Assembly (NCBI GenBank): GCA_023391725.1
Contig: JAEWAH010000253.1
Span: 1-7,913 of the forward strand
Direction: 5' to 3'
Source of the DNA: Bacillota bacterium
GTDB lineage: Bacteria > Bacillota > Clostridia > Christensenellales > Aristaeellaceae
DNA: 7,913 bases
The translations under genes were made by a program, and so were the position numbers. Positions 1 to 6,254 of the stretch are shown piece by piece. Each line of letters opens with the position of its first letter. Position 1 is the stretch's first letter. A model generated the notes under the pieces. It saw nothing but the letters and a program-made list of their open reading frames with translations. It was not told where the DNA came from and did no database searches.

Positions 1-271
1 GGCTCAAGCGATTACCCGGGAGCATGACGGGCCGCCATATACGCTCCCCTTTCAATCTTGCACCAGGTGGGGTTTACATCGCGGACAAGTCGCCAAGCCG
101 CGGGTGAGCTCTTACCTCGCCTTTCCACCCTTGCCGCGCATGCGCGGCGGTATATCTCTGTTGCACTTTCCTTGGAGTCGCCTCCACCGGCCGTTAACCG
201 GCACCCTGCCCTATGGTGCTCGGACTTTCCTCATGCCAAAGGCATGCGGCCGCCCAGCCGCCTCGCATTCC
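1..271 (-). ncRNA. rnpB: RNase P RNA, catalytic subunit (partial, 3' end outside window)
   Basis: This is the RNA component of RNase P, the ribozyme that removes 5' leaders from pre-tRNAs. Read on the minus strand it shows the conserved GAGGAAAGTCC core (CR I, plus positions 222-232), then AGGGCAGGGTGCCGGTTAACG, then AAGGAAAGTGCAACAGA (CR III region), AAGAGCTCACC, TAAACCCCACCTGG and GGGTAATCGCTTGAGCC. Two hairpins fit the known fold: CATGCC-TTT-GGCATG (232-246, P3) and the 16-nt palindrome at 133-148 (P12). The TAAACCCCACC element and overall order match the bacterial A-type architecture. The 5' end is placed near 271, just downstream of a minus-strand promoter. The 3' part, with the last conserved region and the strands that close P1, P2 and P4, is missing because the window begins there. 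The gene is divergent from dgt. The identification is very secure; the exact 5' end is within a few bases. Confidence 0.96.
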
Positions 272-278
272 ACCGGAA

Positions 279-308
279 AGCATAGCATGGCATGGGAGCG
301 TTTGTCAA
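279..308 (-). promoter_or_regulatory. rnpB promoter (housekeeping sigma type)
   Basis: On the minus strand a perfect -35 hexamer TTGACA (plus 303-308) is followed after 18 bp by TATGCT (plus 279-284), four of six matches to the -10 consensus. It would start transcription about 7 nt further on, near 271, exactly where the RNase P RNA 5' end (GGAATGCGAGG) is expected. Hexamers, spacing and position agree, so this is the likely SigA-dependent rnpB promoter, recognised by the product of the rpoD gene in the same window. Transcription from it was not tested. Confidence 0.8.
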
Positions 309-334
309 TGGATATTGATGGTCTATGCAGGGAT

Positions 335-361
335 TTTACACGCATCTGTTGTATATATGTA
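335..361 (+). promoter_or_regulatory. candidate promoter of the dgt-dnaG-rpoD row
   Basis: TTTACA (335-340, five of six -35 matches) and TATGTA (356-361) are separated by 15 bp, shorter than the usual 17. A neighbouring TATATA (352-357) makes the area AT-rich and easily melted, in contrast to the GC-rich surroundings. It is the best plus-strand candidate between rnpB and dgt, but the short spacing and the presence of alternative -10-like hexamers (for example 374-379) make the exact choice uncertain. Confidence 0.28.
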
Positions 362-379
362 CATACGTAAGCGTATGTA
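356..379. promoter_or_regulatory. nested inverted repeats upstream of dgt, possible operator
   Basis: Two dyads share sequence here. TATGTACATA (356-365) is a perfect 10-bp palindrome. TACATACG (360-367) and CGTATGTA (372-379) form a perfect 8-bp inverted repeat around TAAG. The hexamer TATGTA thus occurs three times in alternating orientation (356-361, 360-365 reversed, 374-379). The element lies 54-77 bp before the dgt start, on or just downstream of the best -10 candidate, a position typical of a repressor operator. It could instead form a hairpin at the mRNA 5' end. No specific regulator can be named from the sequence. Confidence 0.45.
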
Positions 380-432
380 TGGAATGAGGGAATGAAAGCG
401 TTCCCCTTTATCCATCGAGAGGAGGGCGGCAG

Positions 433-1437
433 ATGACGCCCCGGGAAATCCAGGAGCAGGAGGAACGGTCACGGCTAAGTCCGCTGGCTGCCCTGAGCAT
501 AAATTCCAAGGGCCGGGAGCGGCCCTTAGAACCCTGTCCCCTTCGCACGGTATTTCAGCGGGACCGGGACCGTATCATCCACAGCAAAAGCTTTCGTCGA
601 TTAAAGTTTAAAACGCAGGTGTTCTTATCCCCCGAAGGTGACCACTTTCGCACAAGGCTCACCCACACGCTGGAAGTGGCACAGGTGGCCAGGACCCTGG
701 CCCGGTCGCTGCGCTTGAATGAAGACTTAGCGGAGGCCATTTCCCTGGGGCATGACATGGGGCATACCCCCTTTGGGCATATTGGCGAGCGGTCATTGAA
801 TACGCTTTTGCCAGAAGGCTTCCGCCACAACGAGCAGAGTCTTCGGGTAGTGGAAAAGCTGGAAAACGAAGGCCAAGGGCTGAACCTCACCTGGGAAGTT
901 CGCAACGGCATCCTCTGCCACAGCGGCAAGACAGAACCCGAAACGCTGGAGGGGTTGTGCGTCAGCCGGGCCGACCGCATCGCCTATATCAACCACGACA
1001 TCGACGACGCGCTGCGTGCGGGCATCCTGCACCCCTCTGACCTGCCGCAGGATTGCTTGAAAGTCCTGGGCCAGACGCCGGGCCAAAGGATCAATACCAT
1101 GATCATGGACATTGTGGAAAATAGCGCCGGCAAGCCCCAGGTGCTCATGAGTGAGCCCATCCTCGCGGCCACCAACGCCCTGCGTGATTTTCTTTTCCAA
1201 AAGGTCTACCGTCAGGGCTGGCGGGAAGCCGAGGAACACCGGTGCGACCACGTGATCCGCACGCTGTTCAACTATTATATGGAGCAGCCAGAGGAAATGC
1301 CGGAGGAGTATGTGCTCATCGGCCGGCAGGAGGGTTTCTCGCGAGGCGTAGCGGACTTTCTGGCCAGCATGACCGACAGGTATGCCGTACGGCTGTTTCA
1401 AAAGCTGTTTGTGCCTTCCGGCTTCCCCGCCTCGTAA
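433..1437 (+). CDS. dgt: deoxyguanosinetriphosphate triphosphohydrolase-like HD protein
   Basis: A 334-aa dGTPase-like cytoplasmic HD-domain enzyme; the family hydrolyses dNTPs (classically dGTP) to deoxynucleoside and triphosphate, influencing dNTP pools and replication fidelity. The metal site is visible: H78 (RLTHTLEV), H107-D108 (GHDMGHTPFGH) and D181 (DRIAYINHD). H111, H116 and H132 (RHNEQSLR) are further conserved histidines. The N-terminal motif RTVFQRDRDRIIHSKSFRRLKFKTQVF (residues 38-64, quoted in part as key residues R38, R43, R46, F54, R55, R56, L57) and the C-terminal MTDRYA are family hallmarks. Length fits the short Bacillota form. The ATG is supported by AGGAGG at 420-425, 7 nt upstream. 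The gene is first in the rightward row, 93 bp before dnaG, an arrangement common in Clostridia. Actual substrate preference in this subgroup is uncertain, so the product is best named dGTPase-like. Confidence 0.94.
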   Translation: MTPREIQEQEERSRLSPLAALSINSKGRERPLEPCPLRTVFQRDRDRIIHSKSFRRLKFKTQVFLSPEGDHFRTRLTHTLEVAQVARTLARSLRLNEDLAEAISLGHDMGHTPFGHIGERSLNTLLPEGFRHNEQSLRVVEKLENEGQGLNLTWEVRNGILCHSGKTEPETLEGLCVSRADRIAYINHDIDDALRAGILHPSDLPQDCLKVLGQTPGQRINTMIMDIVENSAGKPQVLMSEPILAATNALRDFLFQKVYRQGWREAEEHRCDHVIRTLFNYYMEQPEEMPEEYVLIGRQEGFSRGVADFLASMTDRYAVRLFQKLFVPSGFPAS

Positions 1438-1523
1438 AGAATTTTGCCGAAATGTGGCGCAATGGCGTTCAAATTGTTACAAACAAGCAGGAACTGCCCC
1501 TTGGGCGGCGAATAAAGCAGAGC

Positions 1524-1529
1524 AGGTGA
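1524..1529 (+). promoter_or_regulatory. ribosome binding site that decides the dnaG start
   Basis: AGGTGA lies 1 nt before an ATG at 1531 but 7 nt before the in-frame ATG at 1537. Normal spacing therefore favours 1537. The two candidates differ by only two residues. Confidence 0.65.
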
Positions 1530-1536
1530 AATGAGC

Positions 1537-3279
1537 ATGGCAGGACGATTCCCACCCGCATGGTTGGACGAGCTCCGCGCCCGGGCCGACATTGTGCAAG
1601 TGGTATCTTCCTACTTGCCACTGAAGAAGAACGGGCATAGATATTGGGGTCTGTGCCCGTTTCACAACGAAAAGACCGCCTCCTTTTCGGTGGACAGCCA
1701 GCGCCAGTTATACTATTGCTTCGGCTGCAAGGCGGGCGGCACGGTGATCCAGTTCGTGATGGACATGGAGCGCCTGGATTTTGCCGAGGCGGTCCGCCTT
1801 CTGGCAGACCGGCTGCATATGGTCCCGCCTGAAATCAAGGAGGATGAAGCCTACCAGAAAAGCCGGGCGCTGAAGGAACGGCTCACGGAAGCCAACCGCC
1901 TGGCCGCGCAGTTTTATCACCAGCGGCTCTACGCTCCGGAAGGCGTGCAGGTGCTCCAATATCTGCACGGCCGTGGGCTGGACGACGGGGTGATCAGGCG
2001 ATTCGGCCTGGGGGCCGCCACCGGCGGCCGGGATGATCTGACGGAGCATCTTATCAAAGAGGGCTATACCCTGGAGGAGACGCAAAGGGCCGGGCTCACC
2101 GTGTTTCGGGAAGGCAAGGCCATCGACATGTTCCGCAACCGCGCCATCTTCCCCATCATCGACCTGTACGGTCAGGTGCTGGGGTTCGGGGGCCGGACCA
2201 TGGGGGACGCAAAGCCCAAGTACTTAAACACCGCCGATACCCCGGCCTTCAACAAGCGCCTGGGGGTATACGCCGCCAATCTTTTAAGGAAAGTCCGCAA
2301 CCTCCCACGGGTGATCCTGGTGGAAGGATATATGGACGTGGTGGCGCTGTCCCAGTTCGGGGTGGAGGGCGTGGTAGCCACACTGGGCACATCGCTTACC
2401 CAGGAGCAGGCCCGGCTGCTCAAGCGCTTCGCACCCCAGGTATGGGTGGCTTATGACGGCGACAGCGCGGGGCAGCATGCGACCCTTCGAGCGCTTGACA
2501 TCTTCGAGGCGGAGGACATTCCCGCCCGTGTGCTGGCCTTCCCGGATAATCTGGACCCGGATGAATTCATCCGCAGGGACGGCCTGGAGGCTTTTACGTC
2601 CCTTTCCCCCATGAGCGCCACGGAGTACCGCATGGAGCGCAAGGCGGAGGAGTTCGATTTAAGCACCCAGGACGGGCGGACTGAATACGCCAAAGCTTGC
2701 GCCGAAATTTTGCGCCGCGTCACCCAGCCGGTGGAACTGGAAAATCACTTGCAGCGCCTGGCCATCCAAACCGGGTTCACAAGGGACGTACTCATCGCAC
2801 AGGTTGGTATTTCTCAAGCACCCGGCAAGAATAGTGTTTCTCCACAAAGGGAAAGATTATCCACAAAGGCGGAACCTGGGCCCGACCGCGCAGAACAGTC
2901 GCTTTTGGCGCTGCTGTCCACAGGAAGGCTGCCAAAGGGCGCTATTACCTCAGAAGAATTCAGGGACCCATTTTTAAAGCAATTATGCGAAGGGCTGCTG
3001 AGCGGCCAATCCCCCGCGGAGCTGATGGAATCCCAGGCGGATGAAAAAAGCCGCAGCCTTGTGGCAGAGATCTTCTCCGAGCCTGTAGAGGGCGATCCAG
3101 ACATGCTGATGCGCATGGCGGAAGAATGTCTGGACAAGCTGCGAAGGCAGCGTGTGGACGCACGGCTTAAAGAACTCAAGCAGCAGCTCCCAACCCTTTC
3201 CGGCAAAGAAAAGGATGCAGCCCTAAAGGAAACCATAACGCTGATGCAGCGCCTGAACCAACTCAAACCCGGCAGATAG
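1537..3279 (+). CDS. dnaG: DNA primase DnaG
   Basis: A 580-aa primase that makes RNA primers for Okazaki fragments and leading-strand starts, working with the DnaB helicase at the fork. Domains in order: CHC2 zinc finger with C40, H43, C61 and C64 (CPFH...CFGC); RNA polymerase domain with the basic motif YLNTADTPAFNKR at about 229-241; TOPRIM fold with catalytic E263 (VEGYMD) and metal-binding D307 and D309 (YDGDSAG), then DNLDPDEFI; a variable linker at about 425-455; and a divergent helical helicase-interacting domain to the end. Length is normal for Bacillota. ATG 1537 is preferred over ATG 1531 because of the ribosome binding site spacing. It follows dgt and precedes rpoD, as in the macromolecular synthesis operon. 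The linker DNA contains DnaA-box-like sequences (2838-2865). The C-terminal domain is weakly conserved, as usual in this family. Confidence 0.97.
   Translation: MAGRFPPAWLDELRARADIVQVVSSYLPLKKNGHRYWGLCPFHNEKTASFSVDSQRQLYYCFGCKAGGTVIQFVMDMERLDFAEAVRLLADRLHMVPPEIKEDEAYQKSRALKERLTEANRLAAQFYHQRLYAPEGVQVLQYLHGRGLDDGVIRRFGLGAATGGRDDLTEHLIKEGYTLEETQRAGLTVFREGKAIDMFRNRAIFPIIDLYGQVLGFGGRTMGDAKPKYLNTADTPAFNKRLGVYAANLLRKVRNLPRVILVEGYMDVVALSQFGVEGVVATLGTSLTQEQARLLKRFAPQVWVAYDGDSAGQHATLRALDIFEAEDIPARVLAFPDNLDPDEFIRRDGLEAFTSLSPMSATEYRMERKAEEFDLSTQDGRTEYAKACAEILRRVTQPVELENHLQRLAIQTGFTRDVLIAQVGISQAPGKNSVSPQRERLSTKAEPGPDRAEQSLLALLSTGRLPKGAITSEEFRDPFLKQLCEGLLSGQSPAELMESQADEKSRSLVAEIFSEPVEGDPDMLMRMAEECLDKLRRQRVDARLKELKQQLPTLSGKEKDAALKETITLMQRLNQLKPGR
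2838..2865 (+). other. perfect DnaA box plus near-match inside dnaG
   Basis: TTATCCACA at 2857-2865 is the exact consensus DnaA box. TTCTCCACA at 2838-2846 differs at one base, has the same orientation and starts 19 bp earlier. A weaker seven-of-nine match, CTGTCCACA, follows at 2914-2922. They lie in the variable linker between the TOPRIM part and the helicase-binding domain of primase, where coding constraint is low. They may bind DnaA or be a chance product of the codons used there. Confidence 0.4.
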
Positions 3280-3314
3280 TTTTACCGCCGTTTGCCGATC
3301 CCTATCCCGCAGTT

Positions 3315-3329
3315 CCCGGCTAAGCCGGG
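3315..3329 (+). terminator. GC hairpin in the dnaG-rpoD gap (attenuator or processing site)
   Basis: CCCGGC-TAA-GCCGGG is a perfect 6-bp GC-only stem with a 3-nt loop, followed by CTTTCC. It lies 36 bp after the dnaG stop and about 22 bp before the rpoD ribosome binding site. The following T run is only three bases, so full termination is doubtful; a partial terminator or an RNA processing/stability element separating dnaG and rpoD expression is more likely. In E. coli the dnaG-rpoD junction is an RNase processing point, which makes the location suggestive but not proof. Confidence 0.4.
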
Positions 3330-3350
3330 CTTTCCGCCTTCGGTTACGAA

Positions 3351-3356
3351 AAGGAG
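3351..3356 (+). promoter_or_regulatory. ribosome binding site that decides the rpoD start
   Basis: AAGGAG at 3351-3356 overlaps the GTG at 3356, so that GTG cannot be the start served by this site. In-frame TTG codons at 3362 and 3365 are 5 and 8 nt downstream. TTG 3365 gives the normal SigA-like beginning MSLTPDARQAKLNDL. Confidence 0.7.
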
Positions 3357-3364
3357 TGATTTTG

Positions 3365-4447
3365 TTGAGCCTGACGCCCGATGCACGTCAAGCCAAACTC
3401 AACGACCTGTATGAACAGGGTAAAGCCAAAGGGACCATGACGTACAAAGACATCATGAACCAGTTGGTTGAGTTTGAGATTGAGCCTGACCAATTCGATA
3501 AAATATTGGAAACGTTCGAAGCCCTGGGCGTGGACGTTGTCAACGAGCTGGATCCCACCGAGCCGGAGCTTATTGCCGAGCCGCTGGAGAAGATCGATCT
3601 CTCCGTTCCCGAGGGTATCTCCATCGATGACCCGGTGCGCATGTACTTGAAGGAGATCGGCAAGGTGCCTTTGCTTACCGCCGATGAAGAAATAGAGATT
3701 GCCCAGCGCATGGAGCAGGGGGATGATGACGCCAAGCGCAAGCTGGCGGAAGCGAACCTGCGCCTGGTGGTATCCATCGCCAAGCGTTATGTGGGCCGGG
3801 GCATGCTGTTCCTGGATCTGATCCAGGAGGGCAACCTTGGGCTTATCAAGGCAGTAGAGAAATTCGACTACCGTAAGGGCTACAAGTTTTCCACCTATGC
3901 TACCTGGTGGATCCGGCAGGCCATTACCCGCGCCATTGCCGATCAGGCCCGGACCATCCGCATCCCCGTACATATGGTGGAGACCATCAACAAACTGATT
4001 CGCGTCTCCCGGCAGCTTTTGCAGGAATACGGCCGGGAGCCTACCCCTGAGGAGATCGCCAAAGCGATGGCCATCAGCGAAGGCAAAGTAAGGGAGATCA
4101 TCAAGATCGCCCAAGAGCCCGTATCGCTGGAAACGCCCATCGGCGAGGAAGAAGACAGCCATCTGGGGGATTTCATCCCCGATGACGACGCTCCCGCCCC
4201 TGCGGAAGCCGCCTCCTTCTCTTTGATGAAGGAACAGCTGTTGGACGTACTGGATACCCTGACGCCAAGAGAAGAAAAGGTGCTGCGCCTGCGCTTTGGC
4301 CTGGACGACGGCCGCCAGCGCACTTTGGAAGAAGTGGGCCGGGAGTTTAATGTCACCCGGGAGCGCATCCGCCAAATCGAGGCCAAGGCCTTGCGCAAAC
4401 TGCGCCATCCCAGCCGGAGCAAAAAATTGAAAGACTATCTGGACTAA
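3365..4447 (+). CDS. rpoD: RNA polymerase primary sigma factor RpoD/SigA
   Basis: A 360-aa housekeeping sigma-70 factor that directs RNA polymerase to -35/-10 promoters. Visible regions: a short region 1.1 (about 7-60); region 1.2 with DDPVRMYLKEIG (88-99); region 2 with NLRLVVSIAKRYVGRG, LIQEGNLGLIKAVEKFD and the -10 recognition helix YATWWIRQAITRAIADQ (178-194); region 3 from HMVETINK to the VSLETPIGEEEDSHLGDFI linker (about 203-271), whose acidic tip enters the active site; and region 4 with the helix-turn-helix RTLEEVGREFNVTRERIRQIE (319-339), ending in KLKDYLD. The size matches the Bacillota type (B. subtilis SigA is about 371 aa). A TTG at 3365 is chosen as start because the ribosome binding site overlaps the upstream GTG at 3356; TTG 3362 is an alternative. 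It follows dnaG after 85 bp containing a hairpin. Confidence 0.97.
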   Translation: MSLTPDARQAKLNDLYEQGKAKGTMTYKDIMNQLVEFEIEPDQFDKILETFEALGVDVVNELDPTEPELIAEPLEKIDLSVPEGISIDDPVRMYLKEIGKVPLLTADEEIEIAQRMEQGDDDAKRKLAEANLRLVVSIAKRYVGRGMLFLDLIQEGNLGLIKAVEKFDYRKGYKFSTYATWWIRQAITRAIADQARTIRIPVHMVETINKLIRVSRQLLQEYGREPTPEEIAKAMAISEGKVREIIKIAQEPVSLETPIGEEEDSHLGDFIPDDDAPAPAEAASFSLMKEQLLDVLDTLTPREEKVLRLRFGLDDGRQRTLEEVGREFNVTRERIRQIEAKALRKLRHPSRSKKLKDYLD

Positions 4448-4468
4448 GCCAGGAATACATCATGGCGG

Positions 4469-4499
4469 AGGGGAGGGGGCGCAAAAGCCTTCCTCCCTT
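4469..4499 (+). terminator. probable (leaky) terminator after rpoD
   Basis: A 12-bp stem with one bulged T forms between AGGGGAGGGGGC (4469-4480) and GCCTTCCTCCCTT (4487-4499), with loop GCAAAA and a few G-T pairs. It starts 21 bp after the rpoD stop. The tail reads GCTTTATC, a poor T tract, so termination may be incomplete and allow some read-through into the mutS-like gene. No clear separate promoter for that gene is seen in the short gap. Confidence 0.5.
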
Positions 4500-4538
4500 G
4501 CTTTATCAAGATGCGCGAGTATACGAAAGGAAAGACAT

Positions 4539-6254
4539 ATGGGCTGGTATCTTTTGCTGCTCCTCATCGCGCTTCCCGCATACTTCGCATACGCCATTTA
4601 TTCGACCTTGCGGGAGGCGCGCCATCGCAGGGATGAGGTAGTGGAACGTTTCGGAACGTTCCATAAGCATCCCCAGGAAGATTTTAAGGTCCTGCATGAT
4701 CAATGGGAGCTGAAAAAGCAGCATACGCCCCATGAGGTAGACGACATCACTTGGAACGACCTGAATATGGACCAGGTGTTCCATCGGGTCAACAGCTGCC
4801 TCACCTCCCCGGGAGAGGAGACGCTCTATGATCGGATGCGCGCCATTGATGGGCCGGAGGAGGGCTGGGAAGATTCCCTGGATGCCCTTGATAAAGACCC
4901 TGCCCTGCGGCGAAAGATCCAGACGCTCCTTTTGCATCTGGGCAAGAACAGTGAAAGCGGGCTTAGGGAACTTGTAGCCAACCCCGACAATTACCGCCTG
5001 CCCTATCCGCATCTGATTCGGGCGGCCTCCCTGCTGCCACTTGTGGCGGTTGCCTCGTTTTTCCTATCCCTGCAGCTGGGCCTGCTGTTGATCTTTCCGG
5101 TGCTTGTGATCAACGCCTCCCTATCCTACTGGGGAGACAAGCAATTGCAAGGCAGGCTGCATACTGTGCGCTATGTTAACGCCCTTTTGTGGTGCGCCAA
5201 AAAGCTTTCCCGCCTGTCCATGCCGGGTCTTGAGCAGCATCAAAGTGCTCTGGCCAATGCCTACCACCCCTTTGCACGGTTGCGGGGGGCACTTTCCGGA
5301 ACAGTGCAGCAAGGGATGGCCGCGGGCGATGTCGGCGCCGTGATGGTCTTCTTTAAATTTTTCCTGCTCACGGATCTAACGGGGTACAACCGGGCCATGG
5401 CCTCGTTTGCGCGCCACGGGAAAGAACTAAAGCAGCTATACGATACAGTGGGCCGGCTGGATGTGATGATCTGTACCCTTTCCCTGCGCAAAAGCCTGCC
5501 CCGCTTTTGCCGGCCACGCTTTACGCAGGTGATGGCCATGGATGTCCGCGTGGCGGTGCACCCGCTGTTGGAAAGCGGTGTGCCCAACAACGCGGCTCTC
5601 ACCAGGGGCACGCTGATCACCGGCTCCAATGCATCGGGCAAATCCACCTTCATCAAGACCCTGGCAGTGAATGCTATCCTGGCACAATCGATTCATACCT
5701 GCACCGCCGCCTCCTTTTCCCTGCCCCGGGCGCAGGTCATGTCCTCCATGGCCCTAAGGGACGATCTTCTCAGCGGAGACAGTTACTTCGTGGTGGAGAT
5801 CAAATCCTTCCGGCGCATTCTGCAGGCGGTGGAAAAAGCCCCCTGCCTGTGCTTTGTGGATGAAATTTTAAGGGGTACCAACACCATCGAGCGTATCGCC
5901 GCCTCCGCCGCGGTACTCCGCAGCTTGCAGCGGGAAAACAGCCTGTGCGTGGCGGCCACCCATGATATAGAGCTGGCGGGCATCCTGGCCGATCGGTACG
6001 ACAATTACCACTTCCGGGAGGAACTGGACGGCAAGGCCGTGCGTTTTGATTACCTTCTGCGCCCCGGCCCCTCCCGTACCAGAAACGCACTACTTCTGCT
6101 GGACGCTTTCGACTTTCCCGCCCAGGTGGTTCAGAAGGCCAAAGAGATGGTGGACGATTTCGAGCGGGAGCACCGCTGGCCTTCCCAGGAGGAAGCTATT
6201 CCCCAGAAACTATCGGAAGGAGGGGATTCCCCTGCGCCTGCCCAGGCTGGATGA
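4539..6254 (+). CDS. membrane-anchored MutS-family (domain V) ATPase
   Basis: A 571-aa MutS-related ATPase of unknown role. A hydrophobic helix spans residues 3-21. Residues 72-103 (LNMDQVFHRVNSCLTSPGEETLYDRM, key residues only) resemble the MutS core domain III. A two-helix membrane hairpin lies at about 163-197. A helical stretch follows, then the ATPase from about 340: Walker A GSNASGKST (362-370), the SGDSYFVVEIKSF motif (412-424), Walker B LCFVDE ending D441-E442 with signature LRGTN, and the H-loop ATHD (H475). The mismatch-reading N-terminal MutS domain is absent, and there is no Smr domain as in MutS2, so a classical mismatch repair role is unlikely. The start has AAAGGA at 4526-4531, 7 nt upstream. 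The gene sits between rpoD and trmK, and its last codons overlap trmK. It belongs to the MutS-homologue group with membrane segments known in Clostridia and Bacteroidetes; what it does there is not established. Confidence 0.88.
   Translation: MGWYLLLLLIALPAYFAYAIYSTLREARHRRDEVVERFGTFHKHPQEDFKVLHDQWELKKQHTPHEVDDITWNDLNMDQVFHRVNSCLTSPGEETLYDRMRAIDGPEEGWEDSLDALDKDPALRRKIQTLLLHLGKNSESGLRELVANPDNYRLPYPHLIRAASLLPLVAVASFFLSLQLGLLLIFPVLVINASLSYWGDKQLQGRLHTVRYVNALLWCAKKLSRLSMPGLEQHQSALANAYHPFARLRGALSGTVQQGMAAGDVGAVMVFFKFFLLTDLTGYNRAMASFARHGKELKQLYDTVGRLDVMICTLSLRKSLPRFCRPRFTQVMAMDVRVAVHPLLESGVPNNAALTRGTLITGSNASGKSTFIKTLAVNAILAQSIHTCTAASFSLPRAQVMSSMALRDDLLSGDSYFVVEIKSFRRILQAVEKAPCLCFVDEILRGTNTIERIAASAAVLRSLQRENSLCVAATHDIELAGILADRYDNYHFREELDGKAVRFDYLLRPGPSRTRNALLLLDAFDFPAQVVQKAKEMVDDFEREHRWPSQEEAIPQKLSEGGDSPAPAQAG
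6217..6223 (+). promoter_or_regulatory. ribosome binding site for trmK inside the mutS-like gene
   Basis: AAGGAGG lies within the last codons of the mutS-like gene. Read in the trmK frame, 8 nt further on is a CTG (6232), which begins exactly where TrmK homology begins. There is no ATG, GTG or TTG in that frame at a usable distance. Confidence 0.65.

Noticed and set aside
133..148. Perfect 16-bp palindrome GCCGCGCATGCGCGGC as a possible protein binding site
   Set aside because: It falls at the P12 hairpin of RNase P RNA, which explains it as RNA structure.
58..395. Short open frames across the first 400 bases of the plus strand
   Set aside because: They run through the RNase P RNA gene and its promoter; base conservation there is explained by RNA structure.
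575..583. TCATCCACA in dgt as a further DnaA box
   Set aside because: A single isolated one-mismatch site within conserved codons (IIHSKSF) is expected by chance in a window of this length.
793..1401. A 202-residue open frame antisense to dgt
   Set aside because: It mirrors conserved HD-domain codons of dgt, shows no protein family of its own and has no good translation start signals.
1474..1482. TTGTTACAA dyad in the dgt-dnaG gap as promoter or operator
   Set aside because: It is only 4 bp per arm, no matching -10 hexamer follows at the right distance, and similar short dyads are expected by chance.
3344..4408. A 354-residue open frame antisense to nearly all of rpoD
   Set aside because: The plus strand encodes an unmistakable sigma factor. 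The reverse frame is open because of GC-rich codon use, its protein shows no recognisable domain, and no ribosome binding site or promoter supports it.
6046..6231. ATG 6046 as trmK start
   Set aside because: It would overlap the mutS-like ATPase by 209 bp, and the added residues are an out-of-frame reading of that gene with no TrmK similarity and no ribosome binding site at that ATG.
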